A stretch of 64,000 nt of DNA from Paraburkholderia dilworthii (GCF_000472525.1 NZ_AWZT01000027.1:1-64000); one strand, 5' to 3'; shown: positions 26,901-34,897, numbered from the stretch's first letter. Made by a program: numbers and translations. Notes: generated from the letters alone by a model not told the origin.

Positions 26901-27458
26901 GTCCGGATGGCAGCGCGCGCGGTATAGCGCGACCTCGTGCCGCATATGGAAGTCGGACCAATTCAGCCGATAGGCGAGCGTCTCAGTACGCGCCGCGCCC
27001 GCCTTCTGGACCGCCGCATCGGCGGCTTCTGCGCGCGCCCGGAAACGTTCGAGCCAGCTCACCAGCTCGGGACGCACGCCCGGTTGCGAAGCGCCGCGTT
27101 CCACCGCTGCAAACTTCGCGAAGGCTGCGGCGCTATCGCTGCGCTCATCGTCATCCACGCGGATGATGTGGTCCATCTCGTCGTGGTACTCGAGCTCGGC
27201 CAGCAGCAGTGCGGCGACATGCTTGCAGTTGCGGCCCACTGGGCAGGTGCAGTCGCTCTGCGCCCAGGGTGAGCCGCCATCGGTGCGAAATCGTACGCGC
27301 GTCCTGTAAGGAAGCGGCTGCGTGCCCTGCACGTCGCCCGTGAGCGTCGCTCCGTGCCATGCCACGTTGCTGACGGGCCCGACCGCACGCGCCTTGGCGA
27401 CGGTGTGGTCACCGAGCCATTCTGCAATCCGTTCCCGATCAAAGAAAACTGACGACAT
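23994..27458 (-). CDS. SWIM zinc-finger SNF2 family DNA helicase
   Basis: 1154 residues. A SWIM zinc finger (SDCTCPVGRNCKHVAALL, near 85-105) is followed by a large middle region and a Swi2/Snf2 ATPase: ADDMGLGKTVQTLAH (Walker A), LLILDEAQYVKN (DEAQ box), LTGTPLENHLGELWSQFDF, then Helicase_C with LISLKAGGVGLNLTAADTV and ATDRAHRLGQ. Bacterial members are dsDNA translocases of uncertain role. The start at 27458 is chosen because MSSVFFDRERI begins the conserved part and GAGG lies 12 bases upstream; a longer frame would run through a tandem repeat. Confidence 0.93.
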   Translation of the reverse strand: MSSVFFDRERIAEWLGDHTVAKARAVGPVSNVAWHGATLTGDVQGTQPLPYRTRVRFRTDGGSPWAQSDCTCPVGRNCKHVAALLLAELEYHDEMDHIIRVDDDERSDSAAAFAKFAAVERGASQPGVRPELVSWLERFRARAEAADAAVQKAGAARTETLAYRLNWSDFHMRHEVALYRARCHPDGRIVSVGETWGNVEAALVKQPGFVSDEDLSILRGLWLGRSREDFGQFILRGTSGAEMLQKLIATGRLFVDFRIAPGHDGPPPLVRAADRPGRIEWEPLADQRLRPVLCTEPRASMVLPTEPVWYVDGAANEAGIVRSSLPFQQLPDYLAMPPISLAEAPLVASVLREVAPELPLPPTHDARAIRVIDVEPVPVLSLNSHALPSAGKAKGQAVELAGVSFDYDGISINVDSSVTLVPMPGGDVIHIRRRYEVEKKRLLELRKTGLQKVPTSRVFTSRHLPDTMLGLADADAWSAFVSDAVPELVSKGWRVTMAPEFRYNVIEIDAIDGTAHQAGDGWFDLEMGIRIGERTVRLEPLLADLFRRDRRWLGGALEAIADDEPIELKTEENKRLRLRADRLKPVVRVLVDLFDSLGGSLADGAPLRVPSVDAGRLQALSDTGRWQFRGDDSIRELAQRLQAGPGLREVPAPRGLRAELRAYQQQGLNWMQYLREQGLAGVLADDMGLGKTVQTLAHILAEKEAGRLDRPALIVVPTTLVHNWREEARRFAPELNVLVLNGPQRKERFEQIGEHELILTTYALLWRDQKVLAEHEYHLLILDEAQYVKNATTKAAQAIRGLNARHRLCLTGTPLENHLGELWSQFDFLLPGFLGSQKDFTRRWRNPIEKNNDGVRRSLLARRIRPFMLRRRKDEVAKELPAKTTIICSVDLEGAQRDLYETVRTAMQEKVRAAVSAQGLARSHIIVLDALLKLRQVCCDPRLVRAIRTAGEGDERSHDAAAKPASPDKADKGARGIRSAKLDLLLSMLPELIEEGRRVLLFSQFTGMLALIAEALDEAAIPYVILTGDTTDRITPVERFQRGEVPLFLISLKAGGVGLNLTAADTVIHYDPWWNPAAENQATDRAHRLGQDKPVFVYKLIAAGSIEEKIVELQEQKAGLADSILSEDAAGAAKFSDDDLDALFAPMPDLEGGR

Positions 27459-27665
27459 CAGGGTGCATCCTCTTGAAGCCGGTGAAGGCAAGCGGCGCAG
27501 GACCTCTGCCCGGCGGACGGCGCGCTGTCCACCACTGTGTTTGCTCCAGGCCTCGCTGCCAGTGATAACCGGCCATTTTACGCGTTGGCGGGAATTGGCT
27601 GTGCGAGGTGGCGCTCGCGTTGAGGCAGGTTTTGGGGGGATGGAGAGTCTGGGCGGAGGAGTTGG

Positions 27666-27785
27666 TTCGGAACGGTTTGGTTCGGAACGGTTTGGTTCGG
27701 AATGGTTTGGTTCGGAATGGTTTGGTTCGGAATGGTTTGATTCGGAATGGTTTGATTCGGAATGGTTTGATTCGGGAGGGTTTGT
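27666..27785 (+). repeat. 15-bp tandem repeat, eight units
   Basis: Eight consecutive 15-base units of TTCGGAAYGGTTTGR: two end with ACGGTTTGG, two with ATGGTTTGG, three with ATGGTTTGA, and the last is degenerate. The gradient of variants indicates stepwise duplication. On the minus strand it reads as Asn-His/Arg-Ser-Glu-Pro but lies upstream of the helicase start and has no ribosome site, so it is treated as non-coding. Confidence 0.92.
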
Positions 27786-28007
27786 GCGGTGACGGTCGCG
27801 TGGGAGCAAGTCCACGCGGCAACCGGTTTCGCGTGAGGAAGGGTTTCGCCCCGCACGCGCTTCGCTCACAAGACCTGCTGTGCGCGGAGCGGGCAGTTTT
27901 TTCTAGCGGGCGACCGACTTCACACGGTCCCCCGGATTGGCGCGACAAGCCAGTTTGGTTCGGTGCGCGTATTTCCCGCGCCAGGCCGCTCTCCTTCCAG
28001 CCGGTTG

Positions 28008-28199
28008 CTACTCGACGCGCGCCGCGCGCCCCTCGCCGGTCCCGCCCGTCGCGTCCGTTCCGCCATCTGGCGCCTCAGCGCGCGGCCGCGCGCCGACAAG
28101 GACATCCACACCGGCACCCGTCAACGTTTCGGCAAGCGCCGGCGCGGGAGCTTCGTCAGTAACAAGCAGGTCGACGCAATCCGCCCCGAACGCGTGCAT
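28008..28199 (-). pseudogene. Remnant of a DeoR family regulator (C-terminal end)
   Basis: The minus-strand peptide MHAFGADCVDLLVTDEAP, followed by ALAETLTGAGVDVLV, matches the last part of DeoR-type sugar regulators, where the phosphosugar domain ends with a VDxLITD ... LxxxGVxVxVA pattern. No helix-turn-helix or sugar-binding core is found upstream in any frame, and the tail is GC-rich random-looking sequence. It is read as a decayed gene. Confidence 0.45.
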
Positions 28200-28436
28200 A
28201 GTTGACGCGCAGCGTCGAACGTCCGCCGCGCGCGCCATATTTCCATAACCCGCCGTCGCGGCCGACCGGACCTTGAAATAACGCAGAACGCGGGACGCAG
28301 CGGCACCCTGTCGAACAGCGTAAAAGCGAGCCCCCACGCAACGCGAGCGCGCCGCGCACGAGACGCGGGTCTGTTCCGTTCTATGTCCGGCGCGCTCTTT
28401 TGCGTGGCGCGCCGGTCGCCGGCATTGTCGCCTGCG

Positions 28437-28703
28437 TTAATTCGCGCTGCCCGCCGGCGCGCTTTGGCTTGCCACGCGGCTCGCGGCTGCCTGTGCAGCA
28501 AGCGCTTCCTTATGCTGCTCGACCTGATGTGCGAATACCGGGCTAACGTCCGGATACGACGCATCGGTTACATAATCGAGGCCGTTCTGCTGTGCTTCGA
28601 TCAGTTCCTGATAGACCTCGGCGCGAGTCTTTCCCTGCGCAAAAACATTCGACGATGCGGCAAGAACGACGACGGACAATGCGGCAAAAGCGATCTTCTT
28701 CAT
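28437..28703 (-). CDS. DUF4148 domain exported protein
   Basis: 88 residues: signal peptide KKIAFAALSVVVLAASSNVFA followed by the DUF4148 pattern GKTRAEVYQELIEAQQNGLDY and DASYPDVSPVF. These small periplasmic proteins are abundant in Burkholderia and of unknown function. GGAG precedes the ATG. A GGAATAAA-type promoter lies upstream, the same type as in front of the divergent sigma/anti-sigma operon, so it is probably in that ECF regulon. Confidence 0.9.
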   Translation of the reverse strand: MKKIAFAALSVVVLAASSNVFAQGKTRAEVYQELIEAQQNGLDYVTDASYPDVSPVFAHQVEQHKEALAAQAAASRVASQSAPAGSAN

Positions 28704-28738
28704 GATGAACTCCGGTGAGTTGTGTACGGGTTTGCATC

Positions 28739-28770
28739 AGGGAGAACCACGCCGCACCCGCTTTTATTCC
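28739..28770 (-). promoter_or_regulatory. ECF-type promoter of the DUF4148 gene
   Basis: Minus strand GGAATAAA (28763-28770), 16 bases, then TTCTCCCT (28739-28746). The spacing equals that of the two plus-strand copies in the same divergent region, and it lies about 36 bases before the gene start. Confidence 0.6.
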
Positions 28771-28806
28771 TGTGCGAGCCGCATGTAAAAAACATTGTCG
28801 GCGCTG

Positions 28807-28838
28807 GGAATAAAATGCTTGTCAGAAGGGTTTCCTCC
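28807..28838 (+). promoter_or_regulatory. ECF-type promoter, distal, of the anti-sigma/sigma operon
   Basis: GGAATAAA (28807-28814), 16 bases, TTTCCTCC (28831-28838). The GGAA-type -35 and the exact spacing repeat in two other sites in the region. Confidence 0.55.
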
Positions 28839-28908
28839 GCCCTCCTGCAACGACGCAACGACAGATAATGGCAAAGTGAAGGATGTCGGCATGACCTGTC
28901 GTGCGACC

Positions 28909-28940
28909 GGAATAAACCGGCGCCCGGCCGTGTTCACTCC
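28909..28940 (+). promoter_or_regulatory. ECF-type promoter, proximal, of the anti-sigma/sigma operon
   Basis: GGAATAAA (28909-28916), 16 bases, TTCACTCC (28933-28940), 34 bases before the ATG at 28975. It is probably autoregulated by the ECF factor encoded downstream. Confidence 0.6.
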
Positions 28941-28974
28941 TCAATAGCCGGATCCTGACTGGAGACCTTTCATC

Positions 28975-29709
28975 ATGAACCCGACCGACGCCCCTGCCGA
29001 TTCGCCGCTTTCCGAGGCCGACATTCAGGCCTATGCCGACGGCACCCTGTCGCCGGCGCGGACGGCGTTTCTGCGCGACTATCTGGGCCGCGATCCGGCG
29101 GAAGCGCGCCGCGTGGCCTTCTACGGCACATTGAACGAGCAGATTCAGCGCTCGTTTCAGACCGCCGACGAACCGGCCCCGCGCGCATCGAGCGGCCGGC
29201 GCAACTCAGACAACCGCTTAGGCAAGACTGCTGCAAGGCCGCGTTGGTACAAGCCGTTCAGGGCACTGGCTGCTCTCGCGATCGCCTGCATCGCCGTAAG
29301 CGGCTGGCTCGCGGCGACGCAGGTCACCCAGCAGGCGCTCAACAACGCGGCCGTGATGGTGTTGGCCGAGACCGCCGCCGCGCCGTTTCCCGCCGCATCG
29401 CCCAGCCGCATGGCCCCGTCCGCCCCCAACCTGGAGGCGATCGGGCTGCGGCTCGTGGATCAGCGCGTGCTGTCACTCGGCCTGCTGCAGCGCGCTACCG
29501 AATTCGTCTATCTGAATGGCGACAATCAGCCCGTGGTCGTGCTGTCGACACTCGCGCTCCTCGCGCCCGCGCAGCCGCAATGGTCCGCGCGGCGCATCGG
29601 CGACGTGCGTCTCCTGACATGGACCGCACAGCGGCAGCGCTTCGTGGTCGCGGGCAATGCACGCACGCATGGCCTGATGCGTGCCGCCGACGTCATGACC
29701 ATGCAATGA
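28975..29709 (+). CDS. Anti-sigma factor-like membrane protein (first of two)
   Basis: 244 residues. The N-terminal segment SEADIQAYADGTLSPARTAFL is typical of the cytoplasmic part of ECF anti-sigma proteins, although the HxxxCxxC zinc motif is missing. One membrane helix lies at about 95-115 (FRALAALAIACIAVSGWLAA) and the rest is periplasmic. It sits upstream of the ECF factor and is paralogous in its N-terminus to the anti-sigma protein downstream. Confidence 0.75.
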   Translation: MNPTDAPADSPLSEADIQAYADGTLSPARTAFLRDYLGRDPAEARRVAFYGTLNEQIQRSFQTADEPAPRASSGRRNSDNRLGKTAARPRWYKPFRALAALAIACIAVSGWLAATQVTQQALNNAAVMVLAETAAAPFPAASPSRMAPSAPNLEAIGLRLVDQRVLSLGLLQRATEFVYLNGDNQPVVVLSTLALLAPAQPQWSARRIGDVRLLTWTAQRQRFVVAGNARTHGLMRAADVMTMQ

Positions 29710-29850
29710 AGCACGCGCCGTCATGCGGTGAGGCACTTCCGCCAACGAATAGAACGCACTCACGCGTGTTTGCCCTTCAAACGCGTGCGACGCCCCGAAG
29801 AACGCGCCGCCGCTCCGTGTCCACGAGCGGCCCCATGACCGGGATGAACA

Positions 29851-30369
29851 ATGGATGTTCGTGACGAATTGATGGAACACGTGCCGCGCTTGCGGCGCTA
29901 CGCACGCGCGCTGATCAACAATCGTGATCTCGCGGACGATCTGGTGCAGGACACGCTCGAACGCGCGCTCGGCCGCACCGGAATGTTCGAGCCCGGCACC
30001 GATCTGCGCGCGTGGCTATTTACGATCATGCACAACGTGTTCGCCAATCAGGCGCGCAAGGCATCGTCACGCGCGGTCCACGTGGCGGTCGACGACGAAA
30101 GCGTGCATGAAAGCGAGTTCGCCGTGCCGGCGCAACAGGCCCGCTCGCTCGAAATGCGCGATCTCGACTATGCGTTGCAGCGTTTGCCCATCGAGCAGCG
30201 CGAAGTCGTGCTGCTGGTCGGCCTCGAGGAAATGAGCTACGCCGATGTCGCGCTTGCGCTTAACGTGCCCATCGGCACGGTGATGTCGCGGCTTTCGCGC
30301 GGGCGCGAACGGCTTCGGGCATTGATGGCGGGCAGTCAGCCCGGTGCGAAACTACAGGTGGTGCGATGA
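29851..30369 (+). CDS. ECF-type RNA polymerase sigma factor
   Basis: 172 residues with region 2 (ALINNRDLADDLVQDTLERAL, LRAWLFTIMHNVFANQARK) and region 4 (LPIEQREVVLLVGLEEMSY, LNVPIGTVMSRLSRGRERL). It overlaps the downstream anti-sigma gene by 4 bases (ATGA). It probably recognises the GGAATAAA-N16 promoters upstream of its own operon and of the DUF4148 gene. The group cannot be assigned by eye. Confidence 0.95.
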   Translation: MDVRDELMEHVPRLRRYARALINNRDLADDLVQDTLERALGRTGMFEPGTDLRAWLFTIMHNVFANQARKASSRAVHVAVDDESVHESEFAVPAQQARSLEMRDLDYALQRLPIEQREVVLLVGLEEMSYADVALALNVPIGTVMSRLSRGRERLRALMAGSQPGAKLQVVR

Positions 30370-31196
30370 GCGAGCAACATACGCCAATCAGCGAAGAAGA
30401 ACTGCACGCTTACGTGGACGGTACGCTGTCCGAGGAACGGCGTGCGGATGTGGAGCGCGCGCTCGAACAGAATCCCGACCTGGCCACGCGTATCAGCGAT
30501 TATTTTTCGCTGAACAGCATGTTCCATGAGCGCTACGACCGCGTATTGAACGAACCCGTGCCGAAGCGCTTGCAGCCGGGCGCGCCGCGCCGCTCGCGCA
30601 TTGCAGCCAACTGGCCGCAGTTCGCGGGGATGGCGGCGGCGCTCGTGATGGGAATCGGCATCGGCGTCGGCGCGCATATGGGGCAGGACGCGTTGCGGCC
30701 GGTGGCGGGTTCGTCGAATACGCGCGCGGTCAGTGCCGACAGCACCGAAGTATTCGCGCATCAGGCTGCGGTTGCACATGTCGTGTATATGGCGACGGTC
30801 GACCGGCCCACCGACATGACCGCGGATCACGAGCAGGACTTCGTGCAGTGGCTCGCGAATCGCCTCGGCACGAATGTGCATCCGCCGATGCTGTCGAAGG
30901 CGGGCTTCGCGCTCTCAGGTGGGCGCCTGTTGCCTGGCCCCGACGGCGATACCGCGCAGTTCATGTATCGCGGCCCGAATGGCGAACGCGTGACGCTGTG
31001 TATCTCGCGCCGCCAGGTGAACGCGAACACCACGGCGTTCAAGCTGTATCAGGACGGACCGGTGAACGTGTTCTATTGGGTCGACGGCGATTTCGGCTAC
31101 GCGGTTTCAGGCGGTATCGACCGCAAGCAGTTGCTGCAACTGTCGCATGACGTGTACTCGCAATTGACGGCGGCCGCGCCCTCTCCGCCGGGCTGA
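30366..31196 (+). CDS. Anti-sigma factor, membrane bound (second)
   Basis: 276 residues. The N-terminal domain ISEEELHAYVDGTLSEERRA, with SEIxxYVDGxL-like organisation, is followed by a helix at about 86-106 (FAGMAAALVMGIGIGVGAHM) and a periplasmic domain of about 165 residues (YMATVDRPTDM, YWVDGDFGYAVSGGIDRKQL). No zinc-binding Cys pair is present. It is translationally coupled to the sigma gene, the usual layout of ECF sigma/anti-sigma pairs. Confidence 0.88.
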   Translation: MSEQHTPISEEELHAYVDGTLSEERRADVERALEQNPDLATRISDYFSLNSMFHERYDRVLNEPVPKRLQPGAPRRSRIAANWPQFAGMAAALVMGIGIGVGAHMGQDALRPVAGSSNTRAVSADSTEVFAHQAAVAHVVYMATVDRPTDMTADHEQDFVQWLANRLGTNVHPPMLSKAGFALSGGRLLPGPDGDTAQFMYRGPNGERVTLCISRRQVNANTTAFKLYQDGPVNVFYWVDGDFGYAVSGGIDRKQLLQLSHDVYSQLTAAAPSPPG

Positions 31197-31221
31197 TGCT
31201 CGGATGGCCTGCCGCGGTACG

Positions 31222-32103
31222 TTAGCGCGCGCCCGACTTGACGAGCTCGCGCGGCGTCATTCCGAGGAGCCGCCCCATCCAGTGCGCCATGTGGCTCTGG
31301 TGCGCAAAGCCCGCGTCGAGCGCGACCTGGCTTGCGCTTAGCCGGCCTTGCAGCAGCAGGGTCCGCGCGCGTTCGACACGCCGCTGCACCACATAGTGAT
31401 GCACGGGCACGCCGAGCGTCGCGCGAAACAGCACCTTGAAATGCGGCACGCTAAGGTCGGCGAGCGCGGCGAGTTCGCTCAACGTGAGGCGGCGATCGAG
31501 ATGCGCTTCGATAAACTCCGTCACGCGTGCCGCTGTTCTGGGTGCGAGCGTGCGCCGCTTGTCGTCGAGCGAGGGCGCGCCGCCGATCAGACGCACCACC
31601 ATCGCCGTGCACAGACTTTCGGCGTAGAGCGGATCGGATGCCTCGTCCGCCTCGAGTTCGGCGCGCAAGGCCCACGCAAGATGCTGAAAGCGCGGATCGC
31701 GCATCTGGAATTGCGGGCGAATCTGCGCGCCGCTCGCCTTTAACGCCAACTGTTCGGCGGTTCTTTGCGCGAAATCTTCGCCGATCCATACGCTGAAGAT
31801 CGTGCAGGCGGATTCGTCGCTCCATTGCCCGTCGAGTCCCGCGGGAATCACGTCCGCGTCGCCGTGCGCCTGAATGCGAGAGTGCGGCTTCTCGTTGCAA
31901 TGACAGCGCGCTCTGACCGGCGCGCCCACATGCACGCCCACCCGATGATGCCTGAACGCCGGTATCCGGTGCAATCCGGCTGACACGTTCACGAGCTCGG
32001 CGCCGAAACCCTGCCAGCCAAGCGTTTTGCTCGAACGCAGCGCGATCCGGGAGCCCGTGTGCGCGGGCGGAATCGGCGTGCGTATCTGTGTGACGGCATT
32101 CAT
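31222..32103 (-). CDS. AraC family transcriptional regulator
   Basis: 293 residues from ATG 32103, with GAGGT in front. The N-terminal half is a cupin-like sensor region; the C-terminus has two helix-turn-helix motifs (LTLSELAALADLSVPHFKVLF and LSASQVALDAGFAHQSHMAHW) and ends with the family block LLGMTPRELV. It is divergent from the NmrA-like gene with about 210 bases between, and is likely its regulator. Confidence 0.92.
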   Translation of the reverse strand: MNAVTQIRTPIPPAHTGSRIALRSSKTLGWQGFGAELVNVSAGLHRIPAFRHHRVGVHVGAPVRARCHCNEKPHSRIQAHGDADVIPAGLDGQWSDESACTIFSVWIGEDFAQRTAEQLALKASGAQIRPQFQMRDPRFQHLAWALRAELEADEASDPLYAESLCTAMVVRLIGGAPSLDDKRRTLAPRTAARVTEFIEAHLDRRLTLSELAALADLSVPHFKVLFRATLGVPVHHYVVQRRVERARTLLLQGRLSASQVALDAGFAHQSHMAHWMGRLLGMTPRELVKSGAR

Positions 32104-32311
32104 TCGTTTTACCTCGCGGATGGCGGTCGATCTCCGCGCATTGTGCCTGGTTTTTCCGGGCTCCGCCCAATACGGTTTCCTGGAGCCCGACCGCGCGGCG
32201 GCAACGAGCGAGACGATCATCCGAATCTGCTCGTTCACATCTTCGCGTGTGCGTTTTCTGCTGACGGCGTCCTTATGATCGGGCCATGACGATCCGATAA
32301 GGAGCCTTAAC

Positions 32312-33208
32312 ATGTTCGTGATTTTCGGGGCAGGCGGCAATGTTGGCAAAGCAAGCGCAGCCGCGTTGCGGCGCGCCGGTCGCGACGTGCGCGCGGTCGT
32401 TCACAGCGCGGCGCAGGCTGGGCCGCTCGCGGAGATGGGCTGCCATGTCGCGGTCGCCGATCTGCATGATCGGGCCGCGGTGGCGCGCGCCCTCGAAGGC
32501 GCGCACGCGGTGCAGACGCTATGTCCGGTGCCGCGCCATCACGACGACCCCGCAAACGCGATGCGCCACATGATCGACGTAAGCGTCGACGCATTGCGTA
32601 CGAATCCGCCGCCGCATGTGCTCGCGCTTTCCGATTACGGCGCCGAGCACGCAAGCGGAACAGGCATCACCACGCTGTTCCATTACGTCGAAACGCAGCT
32701 CAGTGGCGTCGACACCCGGTTGACGTTCCTCCGCGCGGCCGAGCATATGCACAACTGGGCGCGCGTAGTGCCGTTCGCATTGTCCAAAGGCGTGCTGCCG
32801 AGCCTGCATCATCCGCTGAATAAACGCTTTCCTACCGTGGCTGCGCAGGATGTCGGCGCGCTGGCGGCGCAATTGCTGCTCGATGACAAGCCGCCGCAGC
32901 ATTCCCCACGTGTCGTGAGCGTAGAAAGTGAAGAACGCGTCAGCGTGATCGACGTCGCACGCACAATCGGCGAATTGGCGGGCCGGCCGGTCGCGGCGCA
33001 CGCGGTGCCGCACGAGCAATGGTTGGCGATGCTCGAAGGCGCTGGCCTCGGCGAGCAGCACGCACGGCTCATAATCGATCTCCATGACGCGCACAACGCG
33101 GGCTGCATCGACGTGCAGGCCGGCGTCAGCGAACAGTGGTTCGGCTCCACGACATTGGCGCAGGCGCTAGCGGCAATCGTGCCGCATGACGCGGCCCGCA
33201 GCGCGTGA
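32312..33208 (+). CDS. NmrA-like NAD(P)-binding protein
   Basis: 298 residues. Rossmann motif FGAGGNVGKASAAALRRAG at the N-terminus; the body is typical of NmrA/azoreductase-like atypical SDR proteins (LALSDYGAEHASGTGIT, FLRAAEHMHNW). AAGGAG lies 7 bases before the ATG. It forms an operon with the 57-residue membrane peptide downstream. Substrate unknown; it may act as a redox-sensing regulator or quinone reductase. Confidence 0.85.
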   Translation: MFVIFGAGGNVGKASAAALRRAGRDVRAVVHSAAQAGPLAEMGCHVAVADLHDRAAVARALEGAHAVQTLCPVPRHHDDPANAMRHMIDVSVDALRTNPPPHVLALSDYGAEHASGTGITTLFHYVETQLSGVDTRLTFLRAAEHMHNWARVVPFALSKGVLPSLHHPLNKRFPTVAAQDVGALAAQLLLDDKPPQHSPRVVSVESEERVSVIDVARTIGELAGRPVAAHAVPHEQWLAMLEGAGLGEQHARLIIDLHDAHNAGCIDVQAGVSEQWFGSTTLAQALAAIVPHDAARSA

Positions 33209-33223
33209 GCAAGGAGGATGGAG

Positions 33224-33397
33224 ATGTCGACCTGCTCTTTCCGACCCGAAGCGCGACCCGAAGCGACACTACCGCGCGCCGATGCGAGCCGCTTACTGGC
33301 GATCGTGCTGACCGTGTTGGCACTGGTGGGCTGGCGCGCGCTTCGTGATCTGCTCAACGCGATTCCCGACAGCAACGACGACTTCGGCTTGTTCTAA
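33224..33397 (+). CDS. Small single-helix membrane protein (57 residues)
   Basis: A short frame begins at ATG 33224 with a strong AGGAGG 7 bases before it and ends at TAA 33395-33397. It encodes MSTCSFRPEARPEA, a membrane helix ASRLLAIVLTVLALVGWRAL and an acidic tail NAIPDSNDDFGLF. It starts 15 bases after the NmrA-like stop, so it belongs to that operon. No homologue is recognised. Confidence 0.65.
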   Translation: MSTCSFRPEARPEATLPRADASRLLAIVLTVLALVGWRALRDLLNAIPDSNDDFGLF

Positions 33398-33560
33398 CCC
33401 GCCCGAAGTCCTCGAACCGTTCGACGCGACGTTGAACCGACACGATAACGGAATCACACATCGCCTGCGGATCCTGCTTGCGCGCAACCTCAACCCCTGC
33501 TCGTTTGCGACGAGGCCGGTGGTTCCTTGCATCAACGCATCGAACGACGAATCGCCGTGC

Positions 33561-34895
33561 CTATTGGTGGATCTTCGAGCGGAGCCGTTCGACCTCACGG
33601 TCGGACACCGGAGCCGCGTGATTTCCCCATGTATTGCGAATGAAGCTGACGACCTGCGCAATTTGAGCCGACGTCAGTTGCCCGTGGAATCCGGGCATTT
33701 TCTGCGGCGCGGGTCCTTCGTCTGTCACCGGGCTTTTGCTGCCTTCGATCACGATACGCATGACCGAAGTCGGATCGGCCGCCAACACTAGCGGATTTCC
33801 TGCAAGTGCCGCGACTTTGCCGGGCTGCCCCTGCCCGTTCGCCTGATGGCAGCGCGCACAGAACGACAGGTAAATACCGGCGCCGTGACGCTCCACTTCC
33901 CCCGTTTCAATGCTTCGCGCGGTAAGCGCTCTCGCGTGCTCCGTATTTGCGAAGGTGCCGTAGGTTTCGTGCGGCGGCAGCGCCTTCAGATAGGTGGCGA
34001 TCGAACGCAGGTCCTCGTCGGACATGTACTGGGTACTCTCTCCGACAACCGGCGCCATCGCGCCGAAAGCGATAGCCCCGGCGCCGTGGCCGGTGCGCAG
34101 AAAGTTGACGATGTCGTCCGTAGACCATCGTCCGAGGCCGCTTGCCGGATCGCCGGTCAGATTCGGCGCCAACCAGTGATCATTGACGCCCCCGGTCAGA
34201 TACCACGGCGAGCTCTCGCTATAGCCGAGTTCGTTGTACGCGGGTCCGCGCGGCGTGTGACACGCGCCGCAATGCCCGAGCCCCTGCACGAGATAAGCCC
34301 CGCGATTCCATTGACTACTGCGCTTCGGATCAGGGACGTACTGGTCGCGGTTGCCCACAGTCAGCGTCCAGAAAAGCATTCCCCAGCGCAGATTGAACGG
34401 AAACGGCAGATGCGTCTCGGGCGCGCGTTTCGCCACCGGCTTCACACCGTGCATCAGGTACGCATAAAGTGCGAGCACATCGTCGTCCGTGATGTGGGCA
34501 AATGACGGGTAAGGCATGGCGGGGTACAGCCGCTTGCCGTCCCTACGTTTGCCGAAACGCAGCGCGTCGGAAAACTCCCGAAGCGAATAGCGTCCGATGC
34601 CGTACGTCGGGTCGGGCGTGATATTGGTGGCGTAGATGGGACCAAACGGAGAGTTGACCGGCAGTCCGCCGGCGAGCGGCGCATGATCCGCGGCATCATG
34701 GCACGCACGGCAATCGCCCGCTTTCGCAAGATATTCGCCGCGCGCGACGAGCTTCGGGTCGCTCGCGATCGGCGACTGCGCCGTCACGTTGGCCGGAACA
34801 CTGCCGGATTCGTCTGCCGGGCATCCACCGAGCAAGGCGACAATGCCAAGAATAAATGCGGCGGCAAGCCGGCTCGTTGTTCCCGTGGTGTTCAT
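33561..34895 (-). CDS. Three-heme c-type cytochrome, lipoprotein
   Basis: 444 residues from ATG 34895 (an ATG at 34907 is also possible). Signal with LLGGC lipobox, then three CxxCH heme sites: CRACH, CGACH and CARCH. The layout resembles the cytochrome subunit of membrane alcohol or sugar dehydrogenases (ANITPDPTYGIGRYS, MPYPSFAHITDDDVLALYAYL). Last gene of a heme-copper oxidase operon with no dehydrogenase subunit nearby, so here it may pass electrons to the CuA subunit. Confidence 0.92.
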   Translation of the reverse strand: MNTTGTTSRLAAAFILGIVALLGGCPADESGSVPANVTAQSPIASDPKLVARGEYLAKAGDCRACHDAADHAPLAGGLPVNSPFGPIYATNITPDPTYGIGRYSLREFSDALRFGKRRDGKRLYPAMPYPSFAHITDDDVLALYAYLMHGVKPVAKRAPETHLPFPFNLRWGMLFWTLTVGNRDQYVPDPKRSSQWNRGAYLVQGLGHCGACHTPRGPAYNELGYSESSPWYLTGGVNDHWLAPNLTGDPASGLGRWSTDDIVNFLRTGHGAGAIAFGAMAPVVGESTQYMSDEDLRSIATYLKALPPHETYGTFANTEHARALTARSIETGEVERHGAGIYLSFCARCHQANGQGQPGKVAALAGNPLVLAADPTSVMRIVIEGSKSPVTDEGPAPQKMPGFHGQLTSAQIAQVVSFIRNTWGNHAAPVSDREVERLRSKIHQ

Positions 34896-34897
34896 TG

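Noticed and set aside
27666-27785. CRISPR-like array
   Set aside because: The units are directly adjacent with no spacers and no cas genes nearby, so it is a simple tandem repeat.
27459-27869. N-terminal extension of the helicase with Asn-His-Ser-Glu-Pro repeats
   Set aside because: It is a translation of the tandem repeat; conserved helicase sequence begins at 27458 next to a good ribosome site.
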